DNA from: Mycolicibacterium sp. CBMA 234
Lineage (GTDB): Bacteria > Actinomycetota > Actinomycetes > Mycobacteriales > Mycobacteriaceae
Assembly: GCF_009729415.1 (NCBI RefSeq)
Contig: NZ_MPKW01000015.1
Span: forward strand, 61,904-125,903
Direction of reading: 5' to 3'
DNA: 64,000 bases
The notes beneath the pieces were generated by a model. That model was not told the DNA's origin. It made no database searches and saw only the letters and a program-made list of their open reading frames with translations. Below, in pieces: positions 26,543-35,003 of the stretch. Each line of letters opens with the position of its first letter. Position 1 is the stretch's first letter. The translations under genes and the position numbers were made by a program.

Positions 26543-27103
26543 TTATCGCCGAGACAGTCGCCGCTCGATGACCTCCAGCGCCTCTTGGGCCCACCGCAGG
26601 TTCTCCTGCTCGAACGAGATGCCGCGCATCAACGTCAGATAGGGACCCACCCGATCCGCCTCGGCGAGGAACTTTGTCTCACTGCGTCCACTCAGCAATC
26701 GGTTGCGCATCCGTTCATAGCGCTCGAGTTGCTCTGTGGTCCAACGGATTCGCTCCCGCAATCCTGTACACACCGCATCGGGATTGCCACCGTCGACGGC
26801 CGATACCTGCACCAGCAGGTCGTCCCGCATGGCCAACGGCTTGGGCGTCGCCTCGGTGAACTCATGTACCGCGGCGCGGCCCGCGTCGGTCAGCGTGAAC
26901 ATCCGCTTATTGGGCCGCCGTTCCTGCTCGACGACGCGGGCCTCGATCAACCCGTCAGCCGCGAGACGGTCGAGTTCCCGGTACAGCTGCTGCGGCGTGG
27001 CCATCCAGAAGTTGGCGACCGACGCGTCGAAGCCCTTGGCCAGGTCATAGCCGGAGGCCTCACTGTCGAGCAGGGCCGCCAACACGGCGTCGCGCAGAGC
27101 CAT
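26543..27103 (-). CDS. PadR family transcriptional regulator
   Basis: A 186-aa PadR regulator: ALRDAVLAALLDSEASGYDL, then FWMATPQQLYRELDRLAADG and the winged-helix strand VEQERRPNKRMFTLTDAGRA, followed by a C-terminal coiled helical domain. It is divergent from the SnoaL/F420-oxidoreductase pair, which it probably represses. ATG 27103 is chosen; the frame opens at 27127. Confidence 0.92.
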   Translation of the reverse strand: MALRDAVLAALLDSEASGYDLAKGFDASVANFWMATPQQLYRELDRLAADGLIEARVVEQERRPNKRMFTLTDAGRAAVHEFTEATPKPLAMRDDLLVQVSAVDGGNPDAVCTGLRERIRWTTEQLERYERMRNRLLSGRSETKFLAEADRVGPYLTLMRGISFEQENLRWAQEALEVIERRLSRR

Positions 27104-27136
27104 GCCCGGCAGTCTAGTAGTCAACAAAGTGATTAG

Positions 27137-27205
27137 TCACATATAGACATGATGAGTTTCTGCGGCTAGCGTCACCGATACCTACTCAACTAATTGACTA
27201 TGTGA
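27137..27205. promoter_or_regulatory. PadR/SnoaL divergent promoter with inverted half-sites
   Basis: TCACATA at 27137-27143 and its inverse TATGTGA at 27199-27205 bracket the divergent region. TAGTCA is also repeated just upstream (about 27117 and 27134), with TGACTA inverted at about 27195. These could be PadR half-sites; spacing is long. Confidence 0.35.
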
Positions 27206-27213
27206 GGTATGCG

Positions 27214-27630
27214 ATGCAGGCATTCCGCAAGGCCGTCGAGGCCCACGACCCCGCCGCGATGGCGTCCTGCCTGGCCGACGACGTCGTCTTCACCAGCCCC
27301 GTTGCCTTCAAGCCCTACCCCGGCAAGCCCATCACCGCTGCGATCCTGCGCGGAGTGATGCGGGTGTTCGAGGACTTCCGCTATGTCCGCGAGATCAACG
27401 ATCCTGAAACCAGCAGCCACGCTTTGGTTTTCGAGGCGACCGTGAACGGCAAGACGGTCAATGGTTGTGACTTCATCCACCTCAACGAGGACGGCCTGAT
27501 CGACGACTTCATGGTCATGATTCGGCCGCTGTCGGGCGCGATGGCACTGTCGGAGGCGATGGGCGCCCAGTTCCCACAGATCCAGGCCGAGGCCGCGGAA
27601 GCCATGCAGGCCGCAGCGAAGGAGCAGTGA
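27214..27630 (+). CDS. SnoaL-like/NTF2-fold protein
   Basis: A 138-aa protein: MQAFRKAVEAHDPAAMASCL, DDVVFTSPVAFKPYPGKPIT and LNEDGLIDDFMVMIRPLSGA are typical of SnoaL-like proteins. ATG 27214 is placed six bases after GAGG; GTG 27202 is the alternative. The stop is two bases before the F420-oxidoreductase start, so both proteins are made from one transcript and may act on the same substrate. Confidence 0.85.
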   Translation: MQAFRKAVEAHDPAAMASCLADDVVFTSPVAFKPYPGKPITAAILRGVMRVFEDFRYVREINDPETSSHALVFEATVNGKTVNGCDFIHLNEDGLIDDFMVMIRPLSGAMALSEAMGAQFPQIQAEAAEAMQAAAKEQ

Positions 27631-27632
27631 GC

Positions 27633-28670
27633 ATGAAGATCGGTCTCGGCATCAACTACGCCGGCGGCTTCAAAGAGGTTGTCTCCGAGGTCACTGACCT
27701 CGAAAAGGCCGGGCTGGACGTCGTTTTCGTCCCTGAGGCGTACTCGTTCGACGCGATCAGCGCACTCGGTTACCTGGCCGCCGCGACCGAGCGCGTCGAG
27801 TTGGCCTCCGGCATCCTGCAGCTCTACACGCGCACCCCGACCCTGACCGCCATGACGGCCGCCGGCCTCGACTACGTGTCCGACGGCCGGTACATCCTGG
27901 GCCTCGGCGCTTCCGGCCCGCAGGTGATCGAAGGCTTCCACGGTGTGCCCTATGACAATCCGATCGGACGCACCCGCGAGGTCGTCGAGATCTGCCGCCA
28001 GGTGTGGCGTCGTGAGCGACTCCAGTACCAGGGCAAGCACTACACCATCCCGCTCCCGGAGGGTCAGGGCACCGGGCTGGGTAAGTCACTCAAGCTGATC
28101 AACCACCCTGTGCGCGAACGCATTCCGGTGCTGTTGGCTGCGCTCGGGCCGAAGAACGTCGAGCTGGCCGCGGAGATCGCCGAGGGCTGGCAGCCCATCT
28201 TCTACATGCCGGAAAAGGCAAAGGACGTCTGGGGCGACGCTCTCGACGCCGGGTACGCCAAGCGTGACGCCGCGCTTCCGCCCATGGACATCTACGCCGG
28301 ACCGGCGCTCGCCATCGGCGACAACGTCGAGGGGATGCGCGAGTTCATCAAGCCTCACATCGCGCTGTACATCGGCGGTATGGGCGCCAAGGGCAAGAAC
28401 TTCTATCACAACGTGGCCACCAAGTACGGCTACGGCGCTGAGGCCGACCGGATCCAGGAGCTGTACCTGGCCGGCGACAAGGACGGTGCCGCGAAAGTTG
28501 TTCCCGACGAACTGGTTCGGGACATCTCACTGATCGGCAGCCGGGAGTTCGTGAAGGAACGCGTGGCGGCGTTCCGCGAGTCCGGTGTGACGGTGCTGAA
28601 CGTGGTGCCGATGGGCGCGACGACCGCCGACCGGGTCAAGCTGATCGAGGAACTGCGCGAGCTGGTCTAG
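27633..28670 (+). CDS. LLM class F420-dependent oxidoreductase
   Basis: A 345-aa luciferase-like TIM-barrel enzyme. MKIGLGINYAGGFKEVVSEV, AATERVELASGILQLYTRTP, RYILGLGASGPQVIEGFHGV and HPVRERIPVLLAALGPKNVE are typical of the mycobacterial F420-using branch, similar to M. tuberculosis Rv3520c. It would transfer a hydride between F420 and an unknown substrate. ATG 27633 is coupled to the preceding SnoaL gene. A 62-base palindrome follows the stop. Confidence 0.92.
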   Translation: MKIGLGINYAGGFKEVVSEVTDLEKAGLDVVFVPEAYSFDAISALGYLAAATERVELASGILQLYTRTPTLTAMTAAGLDYVSDGRYILGLGASGPQVIEGFHGVPYDNPIGRTREVVEICRQVWRRERLQYQGKHYTIPLPEGQGTGLGKSLKLINHPVRERIPVLLAALGPKNVELAAEIAEGWQPIFYMPEKAKDVWGDALDAGYAKRDAALPPMDIYAGPALAIGDNVEGMREFIKPHIALYIGGMGAKGKNFYHNVATKYGYGAEADRIQELYLAGDKDGAAKVVPDELVRDISLIGSREFVKERVAAFRESGVTVLNVVPMGATTADRVKLIEELRELV

Positions 28671-28699
28671 ACCTCTCAGGTCAGTACATCTAGAGCCCT

Positions 28700-28761
28700 C
28701 GCGAGCAGACGTAAAACTGTCGCGTTTCGTTGGAAACGCGACAGTTTTGTGTCTGCTCGCG
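28700..28761. repeat. 62-base palindrome, likely terminator or palindromic intergenic element
   Basis: Arms 28700-28728 and 28733-28761 are inverted copies of 29 bases with a 4-base loop; the only mismatches are two adjacent positions (GT facing GT) that would form tandem G-U wobbles in RNA. The outer arm is CGCGAGCAGAC and the inner arm AAAACTGTCGCGTTTC. The sequence is symmetric enough to work on both strands. It ends with TTTTGTGTCT, not a clean U-tract. Confidence 0.75.
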
Positions 28762-28841
28762 CAATAGGTGGTGCGCGTACCGGAGACAAATGCGGATACG
28801 GCACGGGAAGATGAGCACACGCTCCTGAGCCGGAGGACAAC

Positions 28842-30422
28842 GTGGCCACGTACGACCCGCCGACCCGTCTGCTCGTGCTGCGCCTGTTGGCACGGCCGTA
28901 CCAGTACGGCGGGATCAGGCTGCAACGACGCGCGCTCCTGCTCGTCTTCATCAGTGCATCGCTGATTTGGGCGGTCGCAGGACCGCAGTTCGTGCGATTG
29001 TTCGCGCCCAGTTTGACCGGCACCGACCTGCTGATCCTTACGGCCATGGGCGCGACGATCTATCTGATCGACGATGCAGTGACCTTTGCGGCGATCGCAC
29101 CGCACTTGCGCACACTGCAGCATTGGTTCGACGAGCCAGCCTCAGCCGACGCTGCCGACATCTGGCGGACGGCAGCCGAGGTTCCGTTGGCACCCATGCT
29201 GCGGCCGTTGTCGCTGGCCTTCCTCGCGGGACTCAACCTGCTGTGGATCGTCGTGCTGATCCGGCTGCTGCACCTGCCTGCGGTCACCATCCTGCTGTTC
29301 ATCCCCGGTGCCGTGCTGTTCCGGTTCTACTGGCTGGTGCTGCGGTCCATGCTCACCGAGCAAATGATGCGGCCGGTGCTGGCCGACATCAGTCGGCACG
29401 TCAAAGACTTCGGCGGTCCGGTGCGAGTTCGCGTCGGGTTGGCGTACCGGCTCCTCGGCACCATCCCGTTGATCGCAGTGCTGGCCGGCACCATCGTCGC
29501 CGGACTCGTCGGCCCGCACACCATTCGCTCGTTAGCGATCGGGGTCAGCCTGTCGGCGGTCATCTCCCTGACCGTCGCCGCTCCGCTCCTGCTCTTGGTC
29601 ACCCGATCGGTCACCGAACCGCTCCGGGACCTGCACACCGCGGCTGACCGGGTCGGCGACGGCGACTTCTCCGTCCGGGTACCGATCACCAGCACCGACG
29701 AAATCGGCTTGCTCGCCGCAGGATTCAACGACATGACCGAAGGCCTGGCCGAGCGGGAACGCATTCGCACCGCGTTCGGCACGTACCTGGATCCCGCAAT
29801 CGTCGAACTGATCCTCACCGAGGGCGGCGACCGCCTGGCCAACGGCGAGGAAGTGGAGATCACCGCGCTGTTCATGGACGTACGCGGATTCACCGGCTAC
29901 TCCGAGCAGCATCCGGCCCGTGAAGTGGTCGCCATGCTGAACCGGTTGTTCGCGGCCGTCGTGCCGATCGTCGGGCAGCACGGCGGATACGTGGACAAGT
30001 TCATCGGCGACGGCTTGCTCGCGGTATTCGGTGTGCCACAACGGTGTTCGGACCATGCGGACCGAGCCTTGGCCGCCGCCCGCGACATCGCCGCCACTCT
30101 CCACGACCGCGACGGTGATCCCGACGTCGGCATCGGCCTGAACTCCGGCACCGTCGTCGCCGGAAACCTCGGTGGCTCCGGCCGATTCGACTTCACGGTG
30201 ATCGGCGACCCTGTCAACGTGGCGGCGCGCGTCGAATCGGCAACGCGGCAGACTGGCGACACGATCCTGCTGAGCCAGCACACCTGGGAACTACTGAGCC
30301 CCGCGGCGCGTGCGGATACGGTGGCCAGACCGGCCGTGCCGCTCAAGGGCAAGACCCAGACGGTCAGCCTTTATGCCCCGGCCACAACACAATTGGGTAG
30401 TCCAGTCGACGACCTGGTGTGA
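28842..30422 (+). CDS. Membrane-bound adenylate cyclase with HAMP domain
   Basis: A 526-aa protein with an N-terminal membrane domain of several helices (about residues 30-250), a HAMP linker (TEPLRDLHTAADRVGDGDFS), and a class III cyclase domain. The two metal Asp lie in LFMDVRGFTG (Asp346) and FIGDGLLAVFG (Asp390). The adenine-specifying Lys and Asp are present (YVDKFIG and VIGDPVN), as are the transition-state Asn and Arg (VNVAARVE). This supports ATP over GTP. The layout matches the mycobacterial Rv1318c-Rv1320c/Rv3645 type. GTG 28842 follows GGAGG. Confidence 0.93.
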   Translation: MATYDPPTRLLVLRLLARPYQYGGIRLQRRALLLVFISASLIWAVAGPQFVRLFAPSLTGTDLLILTAMGATIYLIDDAVTFAAIAPHLRTLQHWFDEPASADAADIWRTAAEVPLAPMLRPLSLAFLAGLNLLWIVVLIRLLHLPAVTILLFIPGAVLFRFYWLVLRSMLTEQMMRPVLADISRHVKDFGGPVRVRVGLAYRLLGTIPLIAVLAGTIVAGLVGPHTIRSLAIGVSLSAVISLTVAAPLLLLVTRSVTEPLRDLHTAADRVGDGDFSVRVPITSTDEIGLLAAGFNDMTEGLAERERIRTAFGTYLDPAIVELILTEGGDRLANGEEVEITALFMDVRGFTGYSEQHPAREVVAMLNRLFAAVVPIVGQHGGYVDKFIGDGLLAVFGVPQRCSDHADRALAAARDIAATLHDRDGDPDVGIGLNSGTVVAGNLGGSGRFDFTVIGDPVNVAARVESATRQTGDTILLSQHTWELLSPAARADTVARPAVPLKGKTQTVSLYAPATTQLGSPVDDLV

Positions 30423-30423
30423 T

Positions 30424-32430
30424 TCAGCCCTGGTCGGACTTGGCTCCCTGCTCAGCGGTGCCGGCAGCGGCAGCGGCAGCACTCTTCGCCGGCTTCGACT
30501 TCGGCTTCAGCTTCGGCGCCTCATCACCCTTCGCCGCGCCCTTCGAGATGTCGTCGGACGAGTCGTTGTTCGACGACGCGCTGTCGCCCTTCGCACCCTG
30601 CCCGGGCTTCTTGCCCTTGTCCCGCTTCGGCACATCGGGCTTCGGCTGATCCTTCTTCGGATCCGACGAATCCTTTGGACTCGCAGATGTTTTGCCGTCG
30701 GCACCCGACGTCGGCCCGTCCTTGGCGGGTGGCGTCGTGGGATCGGGCTCAGCACTCGCCGGCCCCTTGGCGTCAGGCGTCTTCACCTCAGGCACCGTCT
30801 TCTCGGGGTCCTTCGCCTCAGGCGCTTTCACCTCAACGGTCTTCGTCTCGGTGCCCTTGATCTCGCTGCCCTTGATCTCGCTGCCTGAGCCCTGCACACC
30901 CTTGTCCGTGGCGGTGGTCTTCAGCGCCGCAGTCACATTCGGCTTCACGGTGTCCGGCGTCTTGGCCGGATCCAGCGCTGCGGCAGCTTCTTTCATCGCA
31001 GCCATCGCATTCAGCGTGGTCGGGGGCACCGCCGCAGCCGGCGGGCGGATGATGTCGCCGATCTTCTGGATCACGTTCGTGATCCCGGCGACCACGGCCT
31101 TCGTCACGTCAACCGCCGTGTTGGCAACCCATTTCACGCCTTGGACCACGGCGTTGGTCACCCATTTGACCGTGTTGACCACTGCTTGCGTCACCGCTTT
31201 CGTGACGTTGACGAACGCAGTCCAGGCCGCGTCCGCGACTTTCACCACCGCCTTCCCGACGTTGGCGATCACGTCCACGACCGCCCCGACCGCCAGCCGC
31301 AAGGCGGCCAGTATGCGTGCCGCGATGCCCTCGACCCCGCCGACGCCATTGAGCCGCAAGATTTCCTGCGCAATGACGAACGCTGCTTCCTTCGGCACCC
31401 AGTTCGCATCGAAGATTCCGAAGTAACCGCTGCCGGGCTGACCGTCGCGGGTCGTGTAGATGAAAATCGGTCCACCGAAGGACATTGACTGCCACGTATC
31501 GATGAGGTTCTTGATGAAGTCGGCCTGCGTCTGCTCACTGACGTTATTGGTCGGGACGCCGTACTCGGTGAGCCAGATCTTCTTGGCAGCATCGCCATTG
31601 GCCACCATGAGGTCATAGATCTTCTGAATCTGCGTGTACGGCGACAGCGGAACACCCTGACCGTCGGAGAATGGCATGGACTCTTGGTACGGATGGAACG
31701 CCAGTGCGTCGAAGAAGCCCTTGGCTCCGGCGGCGTACATCGCGTTCACGTAATCCACCGGGTTCATGGTGATGCCGCCAAGGCTGAAGACCGCGCCCAG
31801 CCCGGCCGCAATGACTGTCGCCGACGGATCAGCCGCTTTGATCGCCGGGTAGGCGGCCTTCAACAGATCGGTATAACTCTGCGGCGAGACCGGGTCGTAG
31901 AAGCAGACACAGTTGACTTCGTTCCACACCTCGTAGGCCGAGACCGTCTTGGCGTATCGCGCCGCGACCTTGCCCATGAAATTCGCGTACGCCGTCGGGT
32001 CGGGAGTCTGTGCGCCCGGGATGGTTCCCGCGGTTCCTGCCCAGAGCGGCGTGCTGTTGACCATGGCAAGTACGCCCATGTTGCGCGCCTTCGCCGCGTT
32101 CATGATCGCGTCGATGGGCGCCCAGTTGTACACACCCTTCAGCGGCTCGGTGTAGATCCACGGGATGAAGACGCGGACGTCCTGCACGCCCATGGACTGC
32201 AGCATGTCCAGCGTGGTGTCGATGTCTTGCTGCGACATTCCGTACAGGCTGGAATCTGCGATCCCGATGGTCGACGGTGCCGACACGATTTCCGAGGTGG
32301 GCGTCACCGCCGTGTGGACGACGGGCTGCACCAACTGCGCGGCGTACGCGCACACGACCGCGAGCGGAACCAACACGGTCAGCACGCGCTGCAACGCGCG
32401 GCACCCGAGTTTGCCAACAACCCAAGCCAC
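30424..32430 (-). CDS. Exported glycoside hydrolase (GH5/GH39-like) with a long charged C-terminal tail
   Basis: A 668-aa protein. Residues 1-45 form a membrane anchor or uncleaved signal (VLTVLVPLAVVCAYAAQLV). The catalytic TIM barrel spans about residues 50-365, with the acid/base Glu in AYEVWNEVN (Glu171) and the nucleophile Glu in KIWLTEYGVP (Glu289), as in clan A glycosidases. Next comes a stretch of Val/Ala-rich amphipathic repeats (for example VTKAVTQAVVNTVKWVTNAV). The last ~190 residues are low-complexity and rich in Lys, Asp, Pro and Ser, with a GSEIKGSEIKGTETK repeat. GTG 32430 is preferred because of a GAGGGGAG site; the frame opens at 32460. The substrate is unknown. Confidence 0.82.
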   Translation of the reverse strand: MAWVVGKLGCRALQRVLTVLVPLAVVCAYAAQLVQPVVHTAVTPTSEIVSAPSTIGIADSSLYGMSQQDIDTTLDMLQSMGVQDVRVFIPWIYTEPLKGVYNWAPIDAIMNAAKARNMGVLAMVNSTPLWAGTAGTIPGAQTPDPTAYANFMGKVAARYAKTVSAYEVWNEVNCVCFYDPVSPQSYTDLLKAAYPAIKAADPSATVIAAGLGAVFSLGGITMNPVDYVNAMYAAGAKGFFDALAFHPYQESMPFSDGQGVPLSPYTQIQKIYDLMVANGDAAKKIWLTEYGVPTNNVSEQTQADFIKNLIDTWQSMSFGGPIFIYTTRDGQPGSGYFGIFDANWVPKEAAFVIAQEILRLNGVGGVEGIAARILAALRLAVGAVVDVIANVGKAVVKVADAAWTAFVNVTKAVTQAVVNTVKWVTNAVVQGVKWVANTAVDVTKAVVAGITNVIQKIGDIIRPPAAAVPPTTLNAMAAMKEAAAALDPAKTPDTVKPNVTAALKTTATDKGVQGSGSEIKGSEIKGTETKTVEVKAPEAKDPEKTVPEVKTPDAKGPASAEPDPTTPPAKDGPTSGADGKTSASPKDSSDPKKDQPKPDVPKRDKGKKPGQGAKGDSASSNNDSSDDISKGAAKGDEAPKLKPKSKPAKSAAAAAAGTAEQGAKSDQG

Positions 32431-32789
32431 TACAGCTCCCCTCGAAAGCGTCACGGACACGGCGCAATGGCGCTTCGGATCCCAAATTTACGTCGGGAGA
32501 TGCTAACCCGTGGCCGATTTGCCGGACTCACCTCACCCACTGCCTTGCCATGGAGTGAGGCCACGCCGTCTACCGGCACCGCGCGCCCCTGTTTGCCAAC
32601 CTCCAGAGTATTGACGCGTCTGGCAAAAAACTTTGCCAGAACCCTCTCGCTCCTGTCCTGCAGCTGCTAACTTGCTGTCAGAACTGCGGCCCTCCGCCGG
32701 TCTTCCACACTGCTATGCGGTCAAATCCGCGGCAGCGGGAGATCTGCCGGGCCCTGGTGGCCGCGCGACGACAAGCTGGAGGACCCGAA
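32431..32789. promoter_or_regulatory. Divergent intergenic region with inverted repeat
   Basis: This 359-base gap separates the glycoside hydrolase from the first aspartic protease. It contains TCTGGCAA-N6-TTGCCAGA, a perfect inverted repeat at 32619-32640, plus a further TTGCCA half at 32593-32598. No small gene is convincing; the protease frame is open from 32715 but lacks a ribosome binding site there. Confidence 0.5.
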
Positions 32790-34856
32790 ATGGCTGGCGC
32801 ACACCGTCACTCGCACCGCCGGAAGTTAGCGGTATCGACGTGGCTGGGCACTGGAGTGGCGGCCGTCGGGGTCAGTGCGGCGCTGCTCGGCAGCGCGGCC
32901 GTCGCTAGCGCCACCCCGTCGGCAGGCGGAGACTCGTCATCGTCATCGCCGGCGCGGCCCAGTAAGGCACCCGCCACCAAGACTCCTGCCGAAAAGAACC
33001 AAAAAGACAAGAAGGGCAACGCATCCGCGCCCGATGCTAAGACCCCCACGACCCCCACGGCCCCCACCGCCTCGTCGGACCCTGACACCTCGACCAGCGC
33101 GGCCGCCAAGACGGACACCGACAACACCCCGAAGCCCACCCGCAATCGCCGCGCGAACAACACCGACCGCTCGAATGCCGGAACAAGCACGAATGTTCCG
33201 CCTGCCGCAGCCCAGGAAACCGCTGACAATCCGTCGACCAAGAATCCACTGAAGACGGCCGCGGCAGCCAAACCGACGAAGGTAACGCCGAGTTCGTCGC
33301 CCGCAGTGGTGGCAGCGGCGGCATCGAACCCGGAGCCGTCGACTCCAGTGGCCCCGAAGGTCAGCGTCGCGACCGTCGAAACATCCACCGCTGCAATCAG
33401 TTCCATTCCGAATACGACTACCAAGACGGTCAGCAAGGTGACATCGCCGACCACTCCCGTCAATGTCTCCGGAATTCTCTCGGTACTCGCCGCCGTCGGC
33501 CAGGCATTGGGTTCGGCCGCATTGGCCACCGAGGAAAGCCTCGCCGGTTCCGTGACCGGCACCAGCCAGACCATCAGCCGACTGTTCGGTGTCAAGCCAG
33601 CGCCGGCCACCGGACCCGGAAAGACCAGCGCCACAGCAGCTCTCACGCCCGCGCCCACCGAAACATGGCAACCGGGTCAGACCGTCACCGCCGACCAATA
33701 CGTGCAGACCGCGCTCGGCCAAATCCAAGATGCGCGCGCACTCCTCGGTACCGGATGGAACACCTGGTTCTCGCGCTACCAGCTCGGGCTGGCCACGTCG
33801 TACCTCACTAAATATCAGGCGAACCAGCAGACCCTGATGGACAACTACGCGGCGAATCCCACCAGTGCGTCGGCACTGGCGGCGCTGAAGCAGAACGAGG
33901 CGCTGCCCGGTCAGGCTGTGGCGGCGCTGAAGGCGGCGCGCTATTGGTCCGCCAACCCTGACATCAAGGCCGTCATCGTCCAGGCCACCACCAACAGCCG
34001 GATCTATGCCACGGTGCCGTTGTCCATGTACGCGGGCGTCGAGCCCATCGTCACCATCTCGGTCAACGGCGGGCCGAAGATCAAGGTGCTGGTCGACACC
34101 GGGTCGTCCGGGCTGGTGGTCAACTACAACAACGTCGGCAAGACCGGCTTGGGCAATTCCGTGGGGACCGGTTCCGGCGGCTACAGCGGAGGGCTGAATT
34201 ACAGCTTCAACACCTACAACACCACCGTGGACTTCGGCAGTGGCATCGCCACGACGCCCACCTCGGTGAACATCATCACCGACGCGAAACAGCAGGCCGA
34301 CTTCGCGACGTTCCTGCAGAACAACGGCGTCGTGGGTGTCCTGGGTGTCGGCACCAACGCAGTGGGCCCCGGACCGGGGCTGGTCACCACCGGTCTGCCC
34401 GGCGCCTTGAAGAACGGCATTTACATCGATGAGGCCGGACGGAAGCTGACCTTCGGCCCCAACCCACTGCCGGCCCGCGTGACACTGTCGGGGTCACCGA
34501 ACGTGATCGGTTCGGTCACCATCAACGGGACGAACACGCCGATCAACTTGCTGATCGACTCCGGCGGCGTCACCGGCACCCTCCCGTCGATGGTGGTGGG
34601 CCCCAACATGGTGCCCGTCAAGAATCGCGACGGCACGGTGGCCTACTACCTGGTGCCCGTCGGCACCCCGATCTCGGTGTACGACGCCGCCGGCAACCTG
34701 CTCTACAGCTACAAGACGACGTCGTCATATCAGCCGGTGGCCACCACGGACGACTACAACGCCAACCTGTCGAACACGGGCGCCATGCCGTTCCTGCACA
34801 ACCGCATCTACATCGACTACTCCACCGCCAACGGGGCCACCGTCTTCGACCTCTAA
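32790..34856 (+). CDS. PecA-family aspartic protease with signal peptide (first of tandem pair)
   Basis: A 688-aa exported protease. The N-terminus is a Sec-type signal (STWLGTGVAAVGVSAALLGS, cleavage near AVASATP). About residues 45-230 are a disordered Pro/Thr/Ala linker, a helical region spans 230-400, and a retropepsin-like catalytic domain follows from about 405. Both active-site motifs are present: VLVDTGSSGLVV (Asp436) and LLIDSGGVTG (Asp590). The catalytic part matches mycobacterial PecA-type proteases that process PE-domain proteins, but here there is no PE domain. ATG 32790 follows GGAGG. The next gene is a paralogue with an identical 21-base start region. Confidence 0.85.
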   Translation: MAGAHRHSHRRKLAVSTWLGTGVAAVGVSAALLGSAAVASATPSAGGDSSSSSPARPSKAPATKTPAEKNQKDKKGNASAPDAKTPTTPTAPTASSDPDTSTSAAAKTDTDNTPKPTRNRRANNTDRSNAGTSTNVPPAAAQETADNPSTKNPLKTAAAAKPTKVTPSSSPAVVAAAASNPEPSTPVAPKVSVATVETSTAAISSIPNTTTKTVSKVTSPTTPVNVSGILSVLAAVGQALGSAALATEESLAGSVTGTSQTISRLFGVKPAPATGPGKTSATAALTPAPTETWQPGQTVTADQYVQTALGQIQDARALLGTGWNTWFSRYQLGLATSYLTKYQANQQTLMDNYAANPTSASALAALKQNEALPGQAVAALKAARYWSANPDIKAVIVQATTNSRIYATVPLSMYAGVEPIVTISVNGGPKIKVLVDTGSSGLVVNYNNVGKTGLGNSVGTGSGGYSGGLNYSFNTYNTTVDFGSGIATTPTSVNIITDAKQQADFATFLQNNGVVGVLGVGTNAVGPGPGLVTTGLPGALKNGIYIDEAGRKLTFGPNPLPARVTLSGSPNVIGSVTINGTNTPINLLIDSGGVTGTLPSMVVGPNMVPVKNRDGTVAYYLVPVGTPISVYDAAGNLLYSYKTTSSYQPVATTDDYNANLSNTGAMPFLHNRIYIDYSTANGATVFDL

Positions 34857-35003
34857 GCTGCCGCGACGCCAACTCGTCACTGTCAATTTCCTACCAGTAC
34901 CGCGCTTCTACTTCGGCCTGACAGACTCCTGTGCGCTAATTCGGCAAACGGTTAGTTCTGCCGGGGTCAAGCGACCGCGCGGCGAGACGTGGGAGGACCC
35001 GAA

